Source: Nocardiopsis sp. YSL2 | GTDB taxonomy: Bacteria > Actinomycetota > Actinomycetes > Streptosporangiales > Streptosporangiaceae | Assembly (NCBI RefSeq): GCF_030555055.1 | Contig: NZ_JAMOAO010000001.1 | Location: forward strand, 1,302,001-1,366,000 | Direction: 5' to 3' | Length of the DNA stretch: 64,000 nucleotides | Shown here: positions 51,964 through 61,928 of the stretch, one piece after another | How the letters are laid out: every line of letters begins with the position of its first letter | How positions within the stretch are numbered: position 1 is the first letter of the stretch | The notes under the pieces: model-generated | The model's input: only the letters and a program-made list of their open reading frames with translations | Told to the model about the DNA's origin: nothing | Database searches by the model: none | Program-made: the position numbers and the translations under genes

Positions 51964-54900
51964 GTCCGGGCCTCCTCGGTGTCGGGCGCCGTGGACCCGC
52001 CGGTGGCACGGCCCCCACCCGCGTGGCCGTCCGCGGTGACCGTGCCGTCGGCTACGCGGTCGTCGGCCGGGACCGCGTCGTCGGGCTCGGGCCCGGCCGG
52101 GTCCCGGGGCTCCGCGCCCGTGTCGGCGGGCACGTCGCGAGCGGTGCCGGACACCGCGCCCCCACCGGTCGCCGCGCCCGAGGCGGGACCGGTCCGGGCC
52201 CCGGCGCGCACGCCGGGCGGGTCGTCGTCGGCGTCCTCGTCGAGGCCGCGCTGGCCCAGGGCCAGCACCAGCCGCGCCAGCGCGGGCAGGCACAGAGCCT
52301 GGGGCACCCAGCCGCGCAGCGGGCCGCCGAACACCTGGGAGACGTCGTGGAAGGGCATGTACAGGGCCAGGTAGGTCCCGGCGCCCATCGCCAGTCCGGC
52401 CAGCGCCAGGGCCGCCGTCACCGTCCACGGCCCCGCCAGGTGGGGCAGCAGCCGGCCGCCCATGGACGGGCGCCCGGGTTTGGCGTGCCGCAGCCCCTTG
52501 GGGGCCTGGCGCCCCAGCCACCACATGCACAGCAGGATGACGCCGACCAGGGCGGCACCGGCCCAACCGGCCACCCACACTCCGTAGGCCAGGCCGAGGG
52601 GCAGGACGGCCCAGCGGCCGAGCCAGCCGGGCTCGGCGGCGGGCAGGGCGCGCTGCCCGCGCGGCGCCGACGCGCGCGCACGTCGGCCCCGGGGCCACAG
52701 GGCCACGATGACGAGTAGCGCGGCCAGCAGGAAGCCGACCAGCAGGGCCGCGTGGTAGGCGTTGTCGGGCGTGTACTCCAGCGTGACGGTGCCCGCGCTG
52801 CCCGCGGGCAGGACCCACGCCTGCTTCCAGCCCTCCAGCCGGACCGGTTCCAGTGGCCCGCCGGACCCCTCCAGCCGGGCCGTCCATCCCTCGTTGAAGT
52901 TCTCGTTGACCACGAGCAGGCTGTCCTCGTCGACGGCCACGTCGAAGCTGCGCCCGCTGGGGCCCCAGCCGTGCGTCCTCTCCACCCCGGCCATGGTGAC
53001 CTCGGAGCGGTCGGCCAGAGCGTCGGCGGAGTCCACCACGGCCGAGCGGACCTCGTAGCGGTTGCCCGGGTCGACCTCGAGGCGGTTGGTGCCCCCGACC
53101 AGGTCGAGGTCGGTGCAGGACTCGTAGCGCAGCGGCAGTCCGGTGAGCTGGTCGGCGAGCGTGCCACCGCTGATGCGCGTCTCCACCCGCTGGTCGTTGA
53201 CCCGCAGGGTCGGGCCCAGCCCGCACGCGGTGGCGGCGTCGCCCTCGGGCGCCGGTTCGACCGGGTCGACGCCGGGCAGGCCGATGGAGCCGATCTCCAG
53301 CGCCTGGCCCTCGGGCCGCTCGAAGGTGACGCGCAGGGTGTCGGTGGTCAGGGACGCGAAGTCGACGCGGCCACTGCCGTCGAGCCAGCCCTCGCGCACG
53401 GTGTCCCCGCCCTCGACGGTGACCCTGATCGGCCGCAGGACGCTGTCGGCGCGGGGGAAGTCGACCTCCAGGTACCCGAGGGTGGTGGGCTCGCCCAGGT
53501 CGATGTCGAGCCAGGGCTCCTTCTCCTCCGGGTCCGGGTACCAGACCGTGCTCTCGTCGTCGTCCAGCGCGCCCCGGCCCATCGACGCCGGGTGCTCCAC
53601 GGCGGTGGAGGAGGAGGTCACCGTCGGATACCCGCCGGCGCGGTTGGCGGCGTTCTCCGCCTCGCGGGGGTCGGTGAGCACGACCTCGCCGGAGATCCGG
53701 TGCGACCCCGAGGCGGACTCCTCCGACAGCTCGAACGTGCGGTCCAGGCGGCGCGCGTCCTCGCCCCGCACCTGGAGCCGCGGGTTGCACACCCACACGT
53801 GGGAGCCCTCCATGCAGCCCGGCGCGGTGCCGGTGGAGCCGGTGAACACCAGGGTGCCGGTGTCGGCGGGACCCGGCACGACGAGGGTGCGGTCGACCTC
53901 CAGGCCGGGCAGGGAGAGGTCCGCGATGCCCACGCGCGTGCCGAAGCGGTACTCCGGTTCCCAGGCGAGTTCGTCCACGCGCACGCGCAGGGTCGAGGTG
54001 AGCCCGGGCGGGGCGACGAGGTCCTGGGGTTCGTCGGTCTCGGCGACCGGGACGTCGGCCTCGCCGTTGTCGGTGACGAGGGTGACCCGTGAGGGCGGCG
54101 GCTCGCCGGGCAGGTGCTCGAAGGTCATGCTGAGCCCTTCGAGGTCGCGCGGCTCGGAGAACTCGACCTCCAGCCACTCGCCGATGGCGCCCGTGAACGC
54201 GCTGGAGCGCCACGAGGTGGCCAGGTCGCCGTCCAGGGCCGCGTGCGGGGCGTTGCCCGGGTCGCGGTCGGAGCCGCGGGCGTCGGCGCCGCTCTCGGCG
54301 GAGGAGGCGGTGACCGAGGCGATGCCCAGGTCCTGGGCGTGGGCGACGTGGTTCTCCCACGCCGGATCGAGGATGTCGGGCGCGGGGACGTCGCGTTCGA
54401 GCTCCTGGTCCTCGGTCAGCGTCGCCGAGACGTTGCGGCGGACGTCGGAGTAGACGACCTCGCGGCGGCGGGCGGTGTCGGTGACGACCGTGTCGGCGGC
54501 GGAGATCTCCTCGGCGCCCGGGTCGTCGCCCAGCAGGACGGGGCGGTCGTCCGTGATCAGGCCCTGTTCGGCCAGGTGGAGCAGGGACTCGGGCCCGCCG
54601 GTCACGCGCACGGCCTCGTCGGCGGGGACGGTGCCGACGGTCGGCGCGGCGTCGGCGACCTCGTAGACCGTGAGCGCCTGATAGGGCTGGTCGAACCACT
54701 GGGAGGCGGACTGGTGGTCGAGGGAGCCGATGACCGGGCCGAACTCCGCCGCCTCGGTGATGCCGGGCGAGGTCCGCAGTGCCTGGTGCACGCGCGCGGG
54801 CCAGCCGCCGTTGTTGCCGGTGCGCTGGAGGTCGTTGCGAACGATGAGGTGGGTGACGCCCAGGCGGGCGAAGGTCTGGGCGAGTCCCGCCGATCCGCGC

Positions 54901-56489
54901 CCGGAGGAGACCCGCTGATCGATCTCGTGGGTGAGGCGGGAGACGCCCCCCGAACCCCAGGGGATGATCTGGTGGTTGGTCCAGGGGCCCGAGAGCAGGG
55001 GCTGCATGGGCTCGTCCAGGGGGCGGCCCCACTCGTACTCACCGCGCGCCGACCCCGGAAGCGCCATCGTCATGCCGCGTTCGTCGGAGCGCTCCTCCAG
55101 CCAGTCGGTGGCCTCGATCCAGTACTGGGGCATCCGCTCGAACCCTCCCGCCGGGGCGATGCCGACGGCGCCGATGGGCAGCAGCGTGACCAGGAAGGCG
55201 ACGGCGGCCAGGGCCGCGACCGACCTGCGCACGCGCGCCGAGACGGGTGCCGAGCGCCGGTCGGCCCAGTCGCGGGCCACGACCACCGGCAGGTGGGCCA
55301 GTCCGAGGACGAGGGGCAGGCGGATCAGCGCGTCGAACTTGTGGACGTTGCGGAAGGGGGCGAGCGCGCCGTCGAGGAGGTCGCGCATGCTCCCCGCGAG
55401 GGGACCGGTCAGGTCGCCGGTGTGGCCCGCGACGATCACCGCCGTCCCGGTGAGGAGGCAGGCGATGAGGAAGAGGCGTTCGGGGGTGCGGCGGTTGATG
55501 AGTCCGGCCAGGCCGAGTCCGGCGACCAGGGCGGTGACGGCGATCAGCCAGGGGGTGGTGGACAGCTCGGCGCCCGAGGGCAGCGCGGTGTTGCCCTGGT
55601 CGGGCAGGAAGCCCATCCAGTTGGAGGTCCCGCGCAGCGCGTTGAGCAGCGAGGTGACGCCGGTGGTGACCGCGGCGTCCTCGGTGTAGGGCATGAACGA
55701 GTACACGTACCGCGACATGAGCAGCAGCGGGGCGATGTACCAGAACGAGGCCAGGACGATCGCGACCGACCACCAGGTGATGAGCCGCCGCTTGCGGGGG
55801 CCGCGGGCGCGTGTCAGGAGGTAGAGGCCGGGCACGACCAGCACCGCGAGCTCGGAGGCCGCGTTGGTGCCGCCGCACAGCAGGAAGGCCGCGCCGGACA
55901 GGAAGGCCATCCGCAGGGGGGAACGGCCCTGGCGGGCGCCGAGGATCAGGGGCAGCAGGATCCACGGCATGAGCAGCATCGGCTGCAGTTCGGCGGAGTT
56001 GTAGGACAGCAGCGTCAGCACGCGCGGCGCGAGGGCGTAGGCGAGCCCGGCGAGGATGCGGGTGTTGACGGTGCCCAGGCCCAGGGCTCCGGCGACCTTG
56101 TACACGCCGGTGAACGCGGCGACGAGCAGGACGGCCATCCACAGCCGCTGGATGAGCCAGTCGGGCATGCCGGCCAGGTCGAGCACCAGGTGGAAGGGGC
56201 CGTTGGGGAAGAAGTACCCGTAGGCCTGGTTCTGGATCTGCCCGAAGTAGGAGGCGTCCCACAGGAACAGTGCGCGCTCCAGGAACCCCAGCGGGTTGGC
56301 CGTCAGGTCGATCTTGGTGTCGCTGACGATCCTGCCGGGGTCGATGCTGGCCGCCAGCGCGCCCAGGAGCAGACACACCGTGAGGACCTTCAGCCGCGCC
56401 AGCAGCGTGTCGTCCAGTCCTCCGCCGGGGGCGGACGGTGCTCTGGAATCCTCCGGTTCGCGCCTGACGGTGGATTCCGCCGAAGTCAC
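51960..56489 (-). CDS. AftD-like alpha-(1->3)-arabinofuranosyltransferase (DUF3367)
   Basis: The protein is about 1509 aa. The N-terminal half is a GT-C membrane domain (LERALFLWDASYFGQIQNQA, YGYFFPNGPFHLVLDLAG, many helices to about residue 480). A large extracellular region with carbohydrate-binding-like beta domains follows, then a C-terminal helix bundle and disordered tail. Mycobacterial AftD adds arabinose to lipoarabinomannan and arabinogalactan. Nocardiopsis-type organisms lack arabinogalactan, so the acceptor here may differ. GTG 56489 overlaps the GT4 stop; longer upstream frames run into that gene. Confidence 0.85.
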   Translation of the reverse strand: MTSAESTVRREPEDSRAPSAPGGGLDDTLLARLKVLTVCLLLGALAASIDPGRIVSDTKIDLTANPLGFLERALFLWDASYFGQIQNQAYGYFFPNGPFHLVLDLAGMPDWLIQRLWMAVLLVAAFTGVYKVAGALGLGTVNTRILAGLAYALAPRVLTLLSYNSAELQPMLLMPWILLPLILGARQGRSPLRMAFLSGAAFLLCGGTNAASELAVLVVPGLYLLTRARGPRKRRLITWWSVAIVLASFWYIAPLLLMSRYVYSFMPYTEDAAVTTGVTSLLNALRGTSNWMGFLPDQGNTALPSGAELSTTPWLIAVTALVAGLGLAGLINRRTPERLFLIACLLTGTAVIVAGHTGDLTGPLAGSMRDLLDGALAPFRNVHKFDALIRLPLVLGLAHLPVVVARDWADRRSAPVSARVRRSVAALAAVAFLVTLLPIGAVGIAPAGGFERMPQYWIEATDWLEERSDERGMTMALPGSARGEYEWGRPLDEPMQPLLSGPWTNHQIIPWGSGGVSRLTHEIDQRVSSGRGSAGLAQTFARLGVTHLIVRNDLQRTGNNGGWPARVHQALRTSPGITEAAEFGPVIGSLDHQSASQWFDQPYQALTVYEVADAAPTVGTVPADEAVRVTGGPESLLHLAEQGLITDDRPVLLGDDPGAEEISAADTVVTDTARRREVVYSDVRRNVSATLTEDQELERDVPAPDILDPAWENHVAHAQDLGIASVTASSAESGADARGSDRDPGNAPHAALDGDLATSWRSSAFTGAIGEWLEVEFSEPRDLEGLSMTFEHLPGEPPPSRVTLVTDNGEADVPVAETDEPQDLVAPPGLTSTLRVRVDELAWEPEYRFGTRVGIADLSLPGLEVDRTLVVPGPADTGTLVFTGSTGTAPGCMEGSHVWVCNPRLQVRGEDARRLDRTFELSEESASGSHRISGEVVLTDPREAENAANRAGGYPTVTSSSTAVEHPASMGRGALDDDESTVWYPDPEEKEPWLDIDLGEPTTLGYLEVDFPRADSVLRPIRVTVEGGDTVREGWLDGSGRVDFASLTTDTLRVTFERPEGQALEIGSIGLPGVDPVEPAPEGDAATACGLGPTLRVNDQRVETRISGGTLADQLTGLPLRYESCTDLDLVGGTNRLEVDPGNRYEVRSAVVDSADALADRSEVTMAGVERTHGWGPSGRSFDVAVDEDSLLVVNENFNEGWTARLEGSGGPLEPVRLEGWKQAWVLPAGSAGTVTLEYTPDNAYHAALLVGFLLAALLVIVALWPRGRRARASAPRGQRALPAAEPGWLGRWAVLPLGLAYGVWVAGWAGAALVGVILLCMWWLGRQAPKGLRHAKPGRPSMGGRLLPHLAGPWTVTAALALAGLAMGAGTYLALYMPFHDVSQVFGGPLRGWVPQALCLPALARLVLALGQRGLDEDADDDPPGVRAGARTGPASGAATGGGAVSGTARDVPADTGAEPRDPAGPEPDDAVPADDRVADGTVTADGHAGGGRATGGSTAPDTEEART

Positions 56490-57808
56490 ATCTTCTCTTT
56501 CTTGCCTGCCGCGGAGTCGTGGGTGCCGGGAGTGGTGGCCGGGTCGCCGAGCCGGAGTTCGGCGGCGACCAGCCGGGTCATCCTCGCGCCGCTGGCCTCC
56601 CAGGTGAACTGGGCGGCCCACGCCCGGCAGGCGCGGCGGACCTCCGCGGCCCTCCGGGGGTCGGAGAGCTCCTTGAGGGCCCGGTCGACCACGTCGGCGA
56701 GGTCCTCGCCGGCGCGTACCAGCCACCCGGTTTCACCGTCGCGTACCGAGTCGCGAAGTCCGTCCACATCGTAGGCCACGGTGGGGACGCCGAGCCGGGC
56801 CGCCTCGATGACGGTCAGGCCCCAGCCCTCGAACTCGGAGGCGGTGACGTGCAGGTCGCAGGAGGCCAGGAGGCGGTTCTTGTCCGCCTCCGGGAGGAAG
56901 CCGTGCAGGCGGACGGCGTCGCCGAGGCCGTCGTGCTCGATCTGGTCGGCGAGGTGCTCGCCCTCGGGGCCGCGGCCGATGATGTGCACGCGCAGGCCGG
57001 GGTGGGACCCGCGCAGGCCGGCGGCGAGGTCGACCACCCTGGAGACGCGCTTCTGCACGACGAGGCGGCCGAGGCTGACGATGGCAGGGCACCCGGAGGC
57101 GGCACCGTCGTCCCCGGCCGCGGCGGGCGGGGACGCGGGAGGGGGAACCGCGAGGGGGGCCGGGACGCCGCCGTTGTGGATGACCTCGATGGGCGCGCGC
57201 CAGCCGAGCTTGTCGCGCATCGCCGCGCGGGAGGACTCCGAGACGGTCACGGTGGTGCAGCCGCGGTACACGCGGGAGGCGACCGCGGACTCCATGAGGC
57301 GCCCGAACCAGGCGAGCGGCGCCGGGAAGTAGGCGTTGAACTGCAGGTCGTGCACGTGGTGGACGACGCTCACGACGCGGGTCCGGCGGCGCAGCACCAG
57401 CCGCGACAGGAACGGGATACCGTTCATGCAGTCGAAGGCGAGGTGGTACTCGCGTCGCCACAGGGCGAGCCAGGCCATGACGCGGGGGTAGACGGTGAAC
57501 CGGCCGCCCATGCGGCGGATGACGATGCCGTCCTTGGTCTCCACCCGCGCCTGGTGGGGTTCGCGGCTCGTCAGGAAGGTGACGATGGCACCGCGTCCGG
57601 CCAGGTGCCGGCTGATCCGCCAGGCGTACTCCTCGGCGCCTCCGGCGGTGCTCTGCCAGGGGTCGCGCCAGTTGATCATGACGAGTCGCACACCGTCCAG
57701 GCGCGGGCCCTGGTCGGCGGGGGGTTCCGGAACCGTCACGGCCGCGGCCGGGGCGGTGACCGTGGGGGTGTCGGGTTCGACCCTGTGGTGGACCTTCTGG
57801 AAAACCAC
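56486..57808 (-). CDS. GT4-family glycosyltransferase
   Basis: The 440-aa GT-B protein has a proline-rich start, then VMINWRDPWQSTAGGAEEYA and VHHVHDLQFNAYFP, and the GT4 C-domain with IVSLGRLVVQKRVSRVVDLA and EFEGWGLTVIEAARLGVPTV (E-x7-E). It should move a sugar from a nucleotide donor to a lipid-linked acceptor. I chose GTG 57808 because GGAAGGAGAG lies 5 nt upstream; GTG 57874 would add 22 residues. Confidence 0.88.
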   Translation of the reverse strand: MVFQKVHHRVEPDTPTVTAPAAAVTVPEPPADQGPRLDGVRLVMINWRDPWQSTAGGAEEYAWRISRHLAGRGAIVTFLTSREPHQARVETKDGIVIRRMGGRFTVYPRVMAWLALWRREYHLAFDCMNGIPFLSRLVLRRRTRVVSVVHHVHDLQFNAYFPAPLAWFGRLMESAVASRVYRGCTTVTVSESSRAAMRDKLGWRAPIEVIHNGGVPAPLAVPPPASPPAAAGDDGAASGCPAIVSLGRLVVQKRVSRVVDLAAGLRGSHPGLRVHIIGRGPEGEHLADQIEHDGLGDAVRLHGFLPEADKNRLLASCDLHVTASEFEGWGLTVIEAARLGVPTVAYDVDGLRDSVRDGETGWLVRAGEDLADVVDRALKELSDPRRAAEVRRACRAWAAQFTWEASGARMTRLVAAELRLGDPATTPGTHDSAAGKKEKM

Positions 57809-57963
57809 AAGCTCTCCTTCCGCGCGGGGCCGGTGGAAGTCGGAGGCAGTTGCCGTCCGCGCCTGGATGAACACTCGAAGTGAGGATCTGCGCGTAGCGC
57901 GGAGCGCACGCGGGACGGACCCGTCGACAGTCGGGTGGGATCGGGGCGGCCTGGGCCGCGGAC

Positions 57964-58012
57964 CAGTGAGCGGGGCGCCCCGCGGGGAGCGAGGCGCCCC
58001 TGGTCCTCACTG
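57964..58012. terminator. Hairpin between the DUF2613 and GT4 genes
   Basis: Nested arms CAGTGAG/CTCACTG and GGGGCGCC/GGCGCCCC split the minus-strand locus into two transcription units. Confidence 0.6.
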
Positions 58013-58022
58013 CACGGGCGGC

Positions 58023-58163
58023 CTAGCGGTCGCCGTAGTTGTAGAGGGTTTCGTTCACCGGTTCCGCGGTCGCCGTCGACTCGGTGGCGAGCTCGGTGGC
58101 CACCACGGTGGCACCTCCCGCCAGAGCCGCGCCGATCACACAAGCGGCGATTACCTTGATCAC
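58023..58163 (-). CDS. DUF2613-like small membrane protein
   Basis: The 46-aa protein has one hydrophobic segment (VIKVIAACVIGAALAGGATV) and a short outer tail ending in LYNYGDR. It fits the DUF2613 group found beside AftD genes. GTG 58163 follows AAGGAGATCCCCAA and overlaps the previous stop by GTGA. The role is unknown. Confidence 0.78.
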   Translation of the reverse strand: MIKVIAACVIGAALAGGATVVATELATESTATAEPVNETLYNYGDR

Positions 58164-60070
58164 TTGGGGATCTCCTTCCGCGCGCCCGGCTTCGAGGCGA
58201 AGCCGAAGCGCTGGAAACCGAGACTAGAACCTGATCTAGCTATAGACCAGATGATTGCCCCAACTGTAACTAACCCCCCGGTAACTTCCAACCCCGGAAT
58301 GTCAGGTTTGTCCGCTTTGATGTGCTGTTCTGGGACCCGAAGTAGCGTCAGGTCCACAGAGTCCAGCACCACCTCCAGGCCAGAGCCCTGTGACCAGAAC
58401 CGGTTATCAATAGGAGCCGAGACCACCACGTACCGCACACCCAGCCCACCCAGCGCGTGCGCGAGTTCCCCGGTCCGGCCCTCCTCGGCGAGCGCGGGCA
58501 GGCCGGTGGCGGGGTCCACCCGCAGGACACGCGCCGCCTCGCGGGCGCGCGCGTCCTCGCCCGCCACCACCAGCGCTCCCCCGTCGGGAGTGCCGACGAC
58601 CAGGTCGTCGTTCCACAGCGTGCGGCGGTCGAAGGCCTTGGTCGCCGGATCGAGCACGACGACGGTCTCCCCCGACCACTCCAGGCCGCGGTAGGCGCTC
58701 CACGGGAGCACGAGCACGGCTCCGGGCACCTCGTCGGCCGCGACGGCCTCCTGGGCGCGCGTCCACGCCTGCGGGTAGTCCACCGGGGCCAGTCGGCCGC
58801 CCGCGCCCCACAGCAGACCGGGCAGGACCACGACCGGCGCCAGCACGGCGAAGGCCGCCACGGCCGTGCGCCACACCGCCGCCGGTGGGCGGGCCAGCCG
58901 ATGGACGGCGGCGCCCAGGCCCAGCGCCTGCACCAGGGCGAGGGGGGCGACGTAGAGCTGACCGTCCCGCAGCGGGCCGAAGCCCGGCCAGAACTCGATC
59001 AGTTCCCGCAGCAGCGCCTGCCCGGCCGCACTCGCTCCCAGCAGGGCGACGGCCAGGCCGACCGCCGCCGCCACGGACAGGCCCGCCCCGAAAGCCGGGC
59101 GCTCGCGCCGCACCCACCACACCCATCCCGTGAGTGACACGAGCACCAGCAGCAGCCGCGCGGTCGCCGTCACCGGCTCGCCGTAGCCCGGGGGGACCGC
59201 GCCCGAGTTCCACACTCCGCCCAGCAGAGCCAGCGATCCCGCCACCCCGAAGGGAGTGTCCGAGCGCGCCGCGAAGGCCGCCGCTCCCGCCGGATCGGTC
59301 GCCGCCCCGCTCACCAGTGACGGCAGCAGCCAGGGCAGGGAGACCAGGACCAGTGCCAGGACCAGGAGCAGGACCCGGCCCCACCGGCGCGCGGTCGGCC
59401 CGCCGCGCCGCGCCCGCCCCGCCCGCGCGCCCTTCGGTGCGGCGGGGCCCGCCAGCGCGACGGGGCCCGCCGTCAGGGCGGTCAGGATCACCGAGGAGAA
59501 GCCGCCGACCGCCGCCGGGACCAGCGCGCACACCAGACGGGCCAGGGAGCGCCCGGCCGAACGCGGCCCCGCCGCAGCGAGCCCCGACACCGCGCCCACG
59601 ACCCACGGCAGGCCCGCGTACCCGAGCAGCACCGCCCACTGGCCCAACAGCAGGCGCTCGGCCACGAAGGGGTTCCACACGTAGGCCACACCCGCCGCCG
59701 ACGACGCCATCAGGGCCGGCACACGCCTCCGACCGCGATCCGGTGCCGGCTCCCGACCCGGAGCGTCCAGGGCTCCCAGCAGGAGCCGCACCGCACCCGC
59801 GCCGCCCACGGCGAACACCGCCAGAAGCGCCACCGCCTGCACCGCGTCCCCCGGCACCACCCACGAGGCCAGGGCCACCACCGCGTCGCTGGGAATCGCC
59901 CGGGGGAACCCGTCCGCCCCGCGCAGCACCGTGTCCAGGGGCAGGTCGGGCACGAAGACCATGTCGTAGCGCAGCACGTAGCCGGGACCGAGCGCGGGCC
60001 CCAGGGCCAGGACACCGGCGAGCACGCCCACCGCCCACGGCAGGAGCCGTACCGGCCACCGTCCCGTCAT
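58160..60070 (-). CDS. Large multispanning membrane protein of the surface-glycan locus
   Basis: The 636-aa protein has roughly twelve helices up to residue 470 (RLLPWAVGVLAGVLALGPAL, VWNPFVAERLLLGQWAVLLG) and a C-terminal globular part (VLVLPWSAYRGLEWSGETVV, GGLGVRYVVVSAPIDNRFWS). The layout suggests a GT-C-like enzyme or polymer handling protein, but no motif assigns it. The last 70 codons use AT-rich codons and include a TTA at codon 600. ATG 60070 is the start; it lies 28 bp after the SGNH gene. Confidence 0.7.
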   Translation of the reverse strand: MTGRWPVRLLPWAVGVLAGVLALGPALGPGYVLRYDMVFVPDLPLDTVLRGADGFPRAIPSDAVVALASWVVPGDAVQAVALLAVFAVGGAGAVRLLLGALDAPGREPAPDRGRRRVPALMASSAAGVAYVWNPFVAERLLLGQWAVLLGYAGLPWVVGAVSGLAAAGPRSAGRSLARLVCALVPAAVGGFSSVILTALTAGPVALAGPAAPKGARAGRARRGGPTARRWGRVLLLVLALVLVSLPWLLPSLVSGAATDPAGAAAFAARSDTPFGVAGSLALLGGVWNSGAVPPGYGEPVTATARLLLVLVSLTGWVWWVRRERPAFGAGLSVAAAVGLAVALLGASAAGQALLRELIEFWPGFGPLRDGQLYVAPLALVQALGLGAAVHRLARPPAAVWRTAVAAFAVLAPVVVLPGLLWGAGGRLAPVDYPQAWTRAQEAVAADEVPGAVLVLPWSAYRGLEWSGETVVVLDPATKAFDRRTLWNDDLVVGTPDGGALVVAGEDARAREAARVLRVDPATGLPALAEEGRTGELAHALGGLGVRYVVVSAPIDNRFWSQGSGLEVVLDSVDLTLLRVPEQHIKADKPDIPGLEVTGGLVTVGAIIWSIARSGSSLGFQRFGFASKPGARKEIPK

Positions 60071-60098
60071 GCGCCGCCCCCGCTTCCCGGGCCGATCC

Positions 60099-61928
60099 TC
60101 AAAGGAGCACACTGTCGGAGAAGCGCCCCTCCACGTAGTCCCGATAGGACCTGACCACGACCTCGTAGTGACCGGACACCGTCGCCTCCCACCGGGTGTC
60201 CTCCCCCGTCGAGCCCTGCGTGCGCCATCCCTCTCCGTCCTGTGGCCCGCGGCCGTCCCTGCGCTCGCAGTCGATTCCCGGTGAGGGGGCGGGCGTCGGG
60301 GCCGTCGGAGGGTCGGGCTGCGCGGGGGCGGGATCGGGGACGGGCTCGGGGGCCGGGTCGGGCGGGGGTTCGGGCCGGGGTTCGGGCCGCGGCGTCGGTG
60401 TTTCCCGGTCCGGCGTCCGGGAGCCGTCGCCGTCGGGGGCCGCGTCCCCTGGCCGGGACCCGTCCAGGCCGTCGCGGGGCCGGCGGAACTCGTCGGCCGG
60501 CCCGCACTCCAGCGCCCGCAGCCACACCTCGTAGTGCGTGGCCTCCTCCACCGCGTCCCACTCCACGACCGCTCCGCCGTCGTGAACCCGCACACCGGTC
60601 GGCCCGGGGGGAGGATCGTCGTCCCAGAGGACCTGGACGGGCTCGGATTCCTCTCCCTCGTCCCGCCCCTTCACCGGCCGCACCACGAACTCGTAGCGGG
60701 CGCCGCTGAACAGCGCCTCCACGAGCACGGAACGGCGGTCGCCGTCGCCCTCCGCCACGGCGGGCAGGACCGTGGCCTCGTCGGGGTCGGGGGCGATCCG
60801 GCGCTGCACCACCCGGTAGCCGGTCGCGCCGGGCACGGACGGCCAGCTCAGCAGAAGCCCGTCGGCGGCCTCCTCCGCCTCGGGCTCGGGCGCCTCCAAC
60901 GGGCCCACCGAGACGTTCGGCAGCGGCCGGGGGTAGGGCTCGCCCACGCCCAGCGGCTCGGCGAGGGCGTCGGCGAAGGCGGCCGCGATCTTGACCTCAC
61001 CGCGCGCGTTGGGGTGGACCTCGTCCCAGTTGTCGTAGGAGGGGGCGTAGTCCCTGGCCACCTGGGCGACGATCACGGGCGACTCGGAGGAGGTCAACTG
61101 CTCGGCGAGGTCGACCACGCCCATGTTGAAGTGCGCGATCTCCTCGTTGAGGCGAGCGTCGTCGCCGGTGCCCTCGACCGGAGGAAGCTCGCCGACCACG
61201 AAGCGGGCCTCCCCCCGGACGACGCGCACCGTGGAGACCATCTCTCCGACGCCCTCCAGCGCGTGGTCCGCGCCGCCGCCGCGCAGCATGTCCTCCATGC
61301 CGGTCAGGAGCAGGAGGTAGTGGGGGTCGTGTTCGGCCGCGATCTCGGCGAGGTCGGCGGACAGCTCCTCGGAGGTGGCGCCCCACCGTGCGGCGTGCCC
61401 GGTGTCGAAGTCGGGATCGGCGTAGGTGCGGTCCCCGCCGTCCCCGTCCAGCCCGTGCATGTCGTCATGGGGTCCCACGAAGACGGCGTCGACGCCGCTC
61501 TGCTCCAGGTGCGTCCACAGGCGGTAGCGCCAGGTGAAGTCGCCGCTGCTGCCCTGGGTGAGGGAGTCCCCCACCGGCATGATGCGCAGCTCCCCCTCGG
61601 GCGGTCCGGGGACGCTGACGGGCTCGTCTGACCGCTCGTCCGCGCCGCCGCCGAGCCCGGAGTCGGTGCGGATGAGGAGGAGGGTGACCGCCATCGCGGC
61701 GAGCATGACGCCGAGCAGGCCGAGCGGTCCCGGTTCGAAACGGGCGGGCCCGTGGCTCCGGGTGAGCAGACGGCGCCAGGGGACGTCCCGCCACGGGAGG
61801 CCGCGCCAGTACGCCGGGGTGAACAGCCGTGCGGTGCGCGCCCACGTCGGCTCGCGCCGCTCCTCGGGGCCGGACGCGTCGCCCCTCCCCGGCTCGTCTG
61901 GGTCCGCCAACGTCACCCGATCCCTCAC
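60099..61928 (-). CDS. Membrane-anchored SGNH/GDSL hydrolase with Fn3-like domains
   Basis: The protein is 609 aa. A single helix at residues 68-87 (LGLLGVMLAAMAVTLLLIRT) anchors it. The SGNH domain follows, with GDSLTQG (Ser122), LLLLTGMEDM and DEVHPN (Asp and His). One or two fibronectin-type III-like segments follow (LLLSWPSVPGATGYRVVQRR, AVVEWDAVEEATHYEVWLRA), separated from a final domain by a Pro/Glu-rich linker. It is the first gene of the glycan locus, likely de-acylating a surface sugar. GTG 61928 is the start. Confidence 0.85.
   Translation of the reverse strand: MRDRVTLADPDEPGRGDASGPEERREPTWARTARLFTPAYWRGLPWRDVPWRRLLTRSHGPARFEPGPLGLLGVMLAAMAVTLLLIRTDSGLGGGADERSDEPVSVPGPPEGELRIMPVGDSLTQGSSGDFTWRYRLWTHLEQSGVDAVFVGPHDDMHGLDGDGGDRTYADPDFDTGHAARWGATSEELSADLAEIAAEHDPHYLLLLTGMEDMLRGGGADHALEGVGEMVSTVRVVRGEARFVVGELPPVEGTGDDARLNEEIAHFNMGVVDLAEQLTSSESPVIVAQVARDYAPSYDNWDEVHPNARGEVKIAAAFADALAEPLGVGEPYPRPLPNVSVGPLEAPEPEAEEAADGLLLSWPSVPGATGYRVVQRRIAPDPDEATVLPAVAEGDGDRRSVLVEALFSGARYEFVVRPVKGRDEGEESEPVQVLWDDDPPPGPTGVRVHDGGAVVEWDAVEEATHYEVWLRALECGPADEFRRPRDGLDGSRPGDAAPDGDGSRTPDRETPTPRPEPRPEPPPDPAPEPVPDPAPAQPDPPTAPTPAPSPGIDCERRDGRGPQDGEGWRTQGSTGEDTRWEATVSGHYEVVVRSYRDYVEGRFSDSVLL

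Noticed and set aside
50875-55032. 1385-codon minus-strand frame
   Set aside because: Only its last 362 codons (DUF3068) are real; the rest overlaps the AftD-like gene in another frame.
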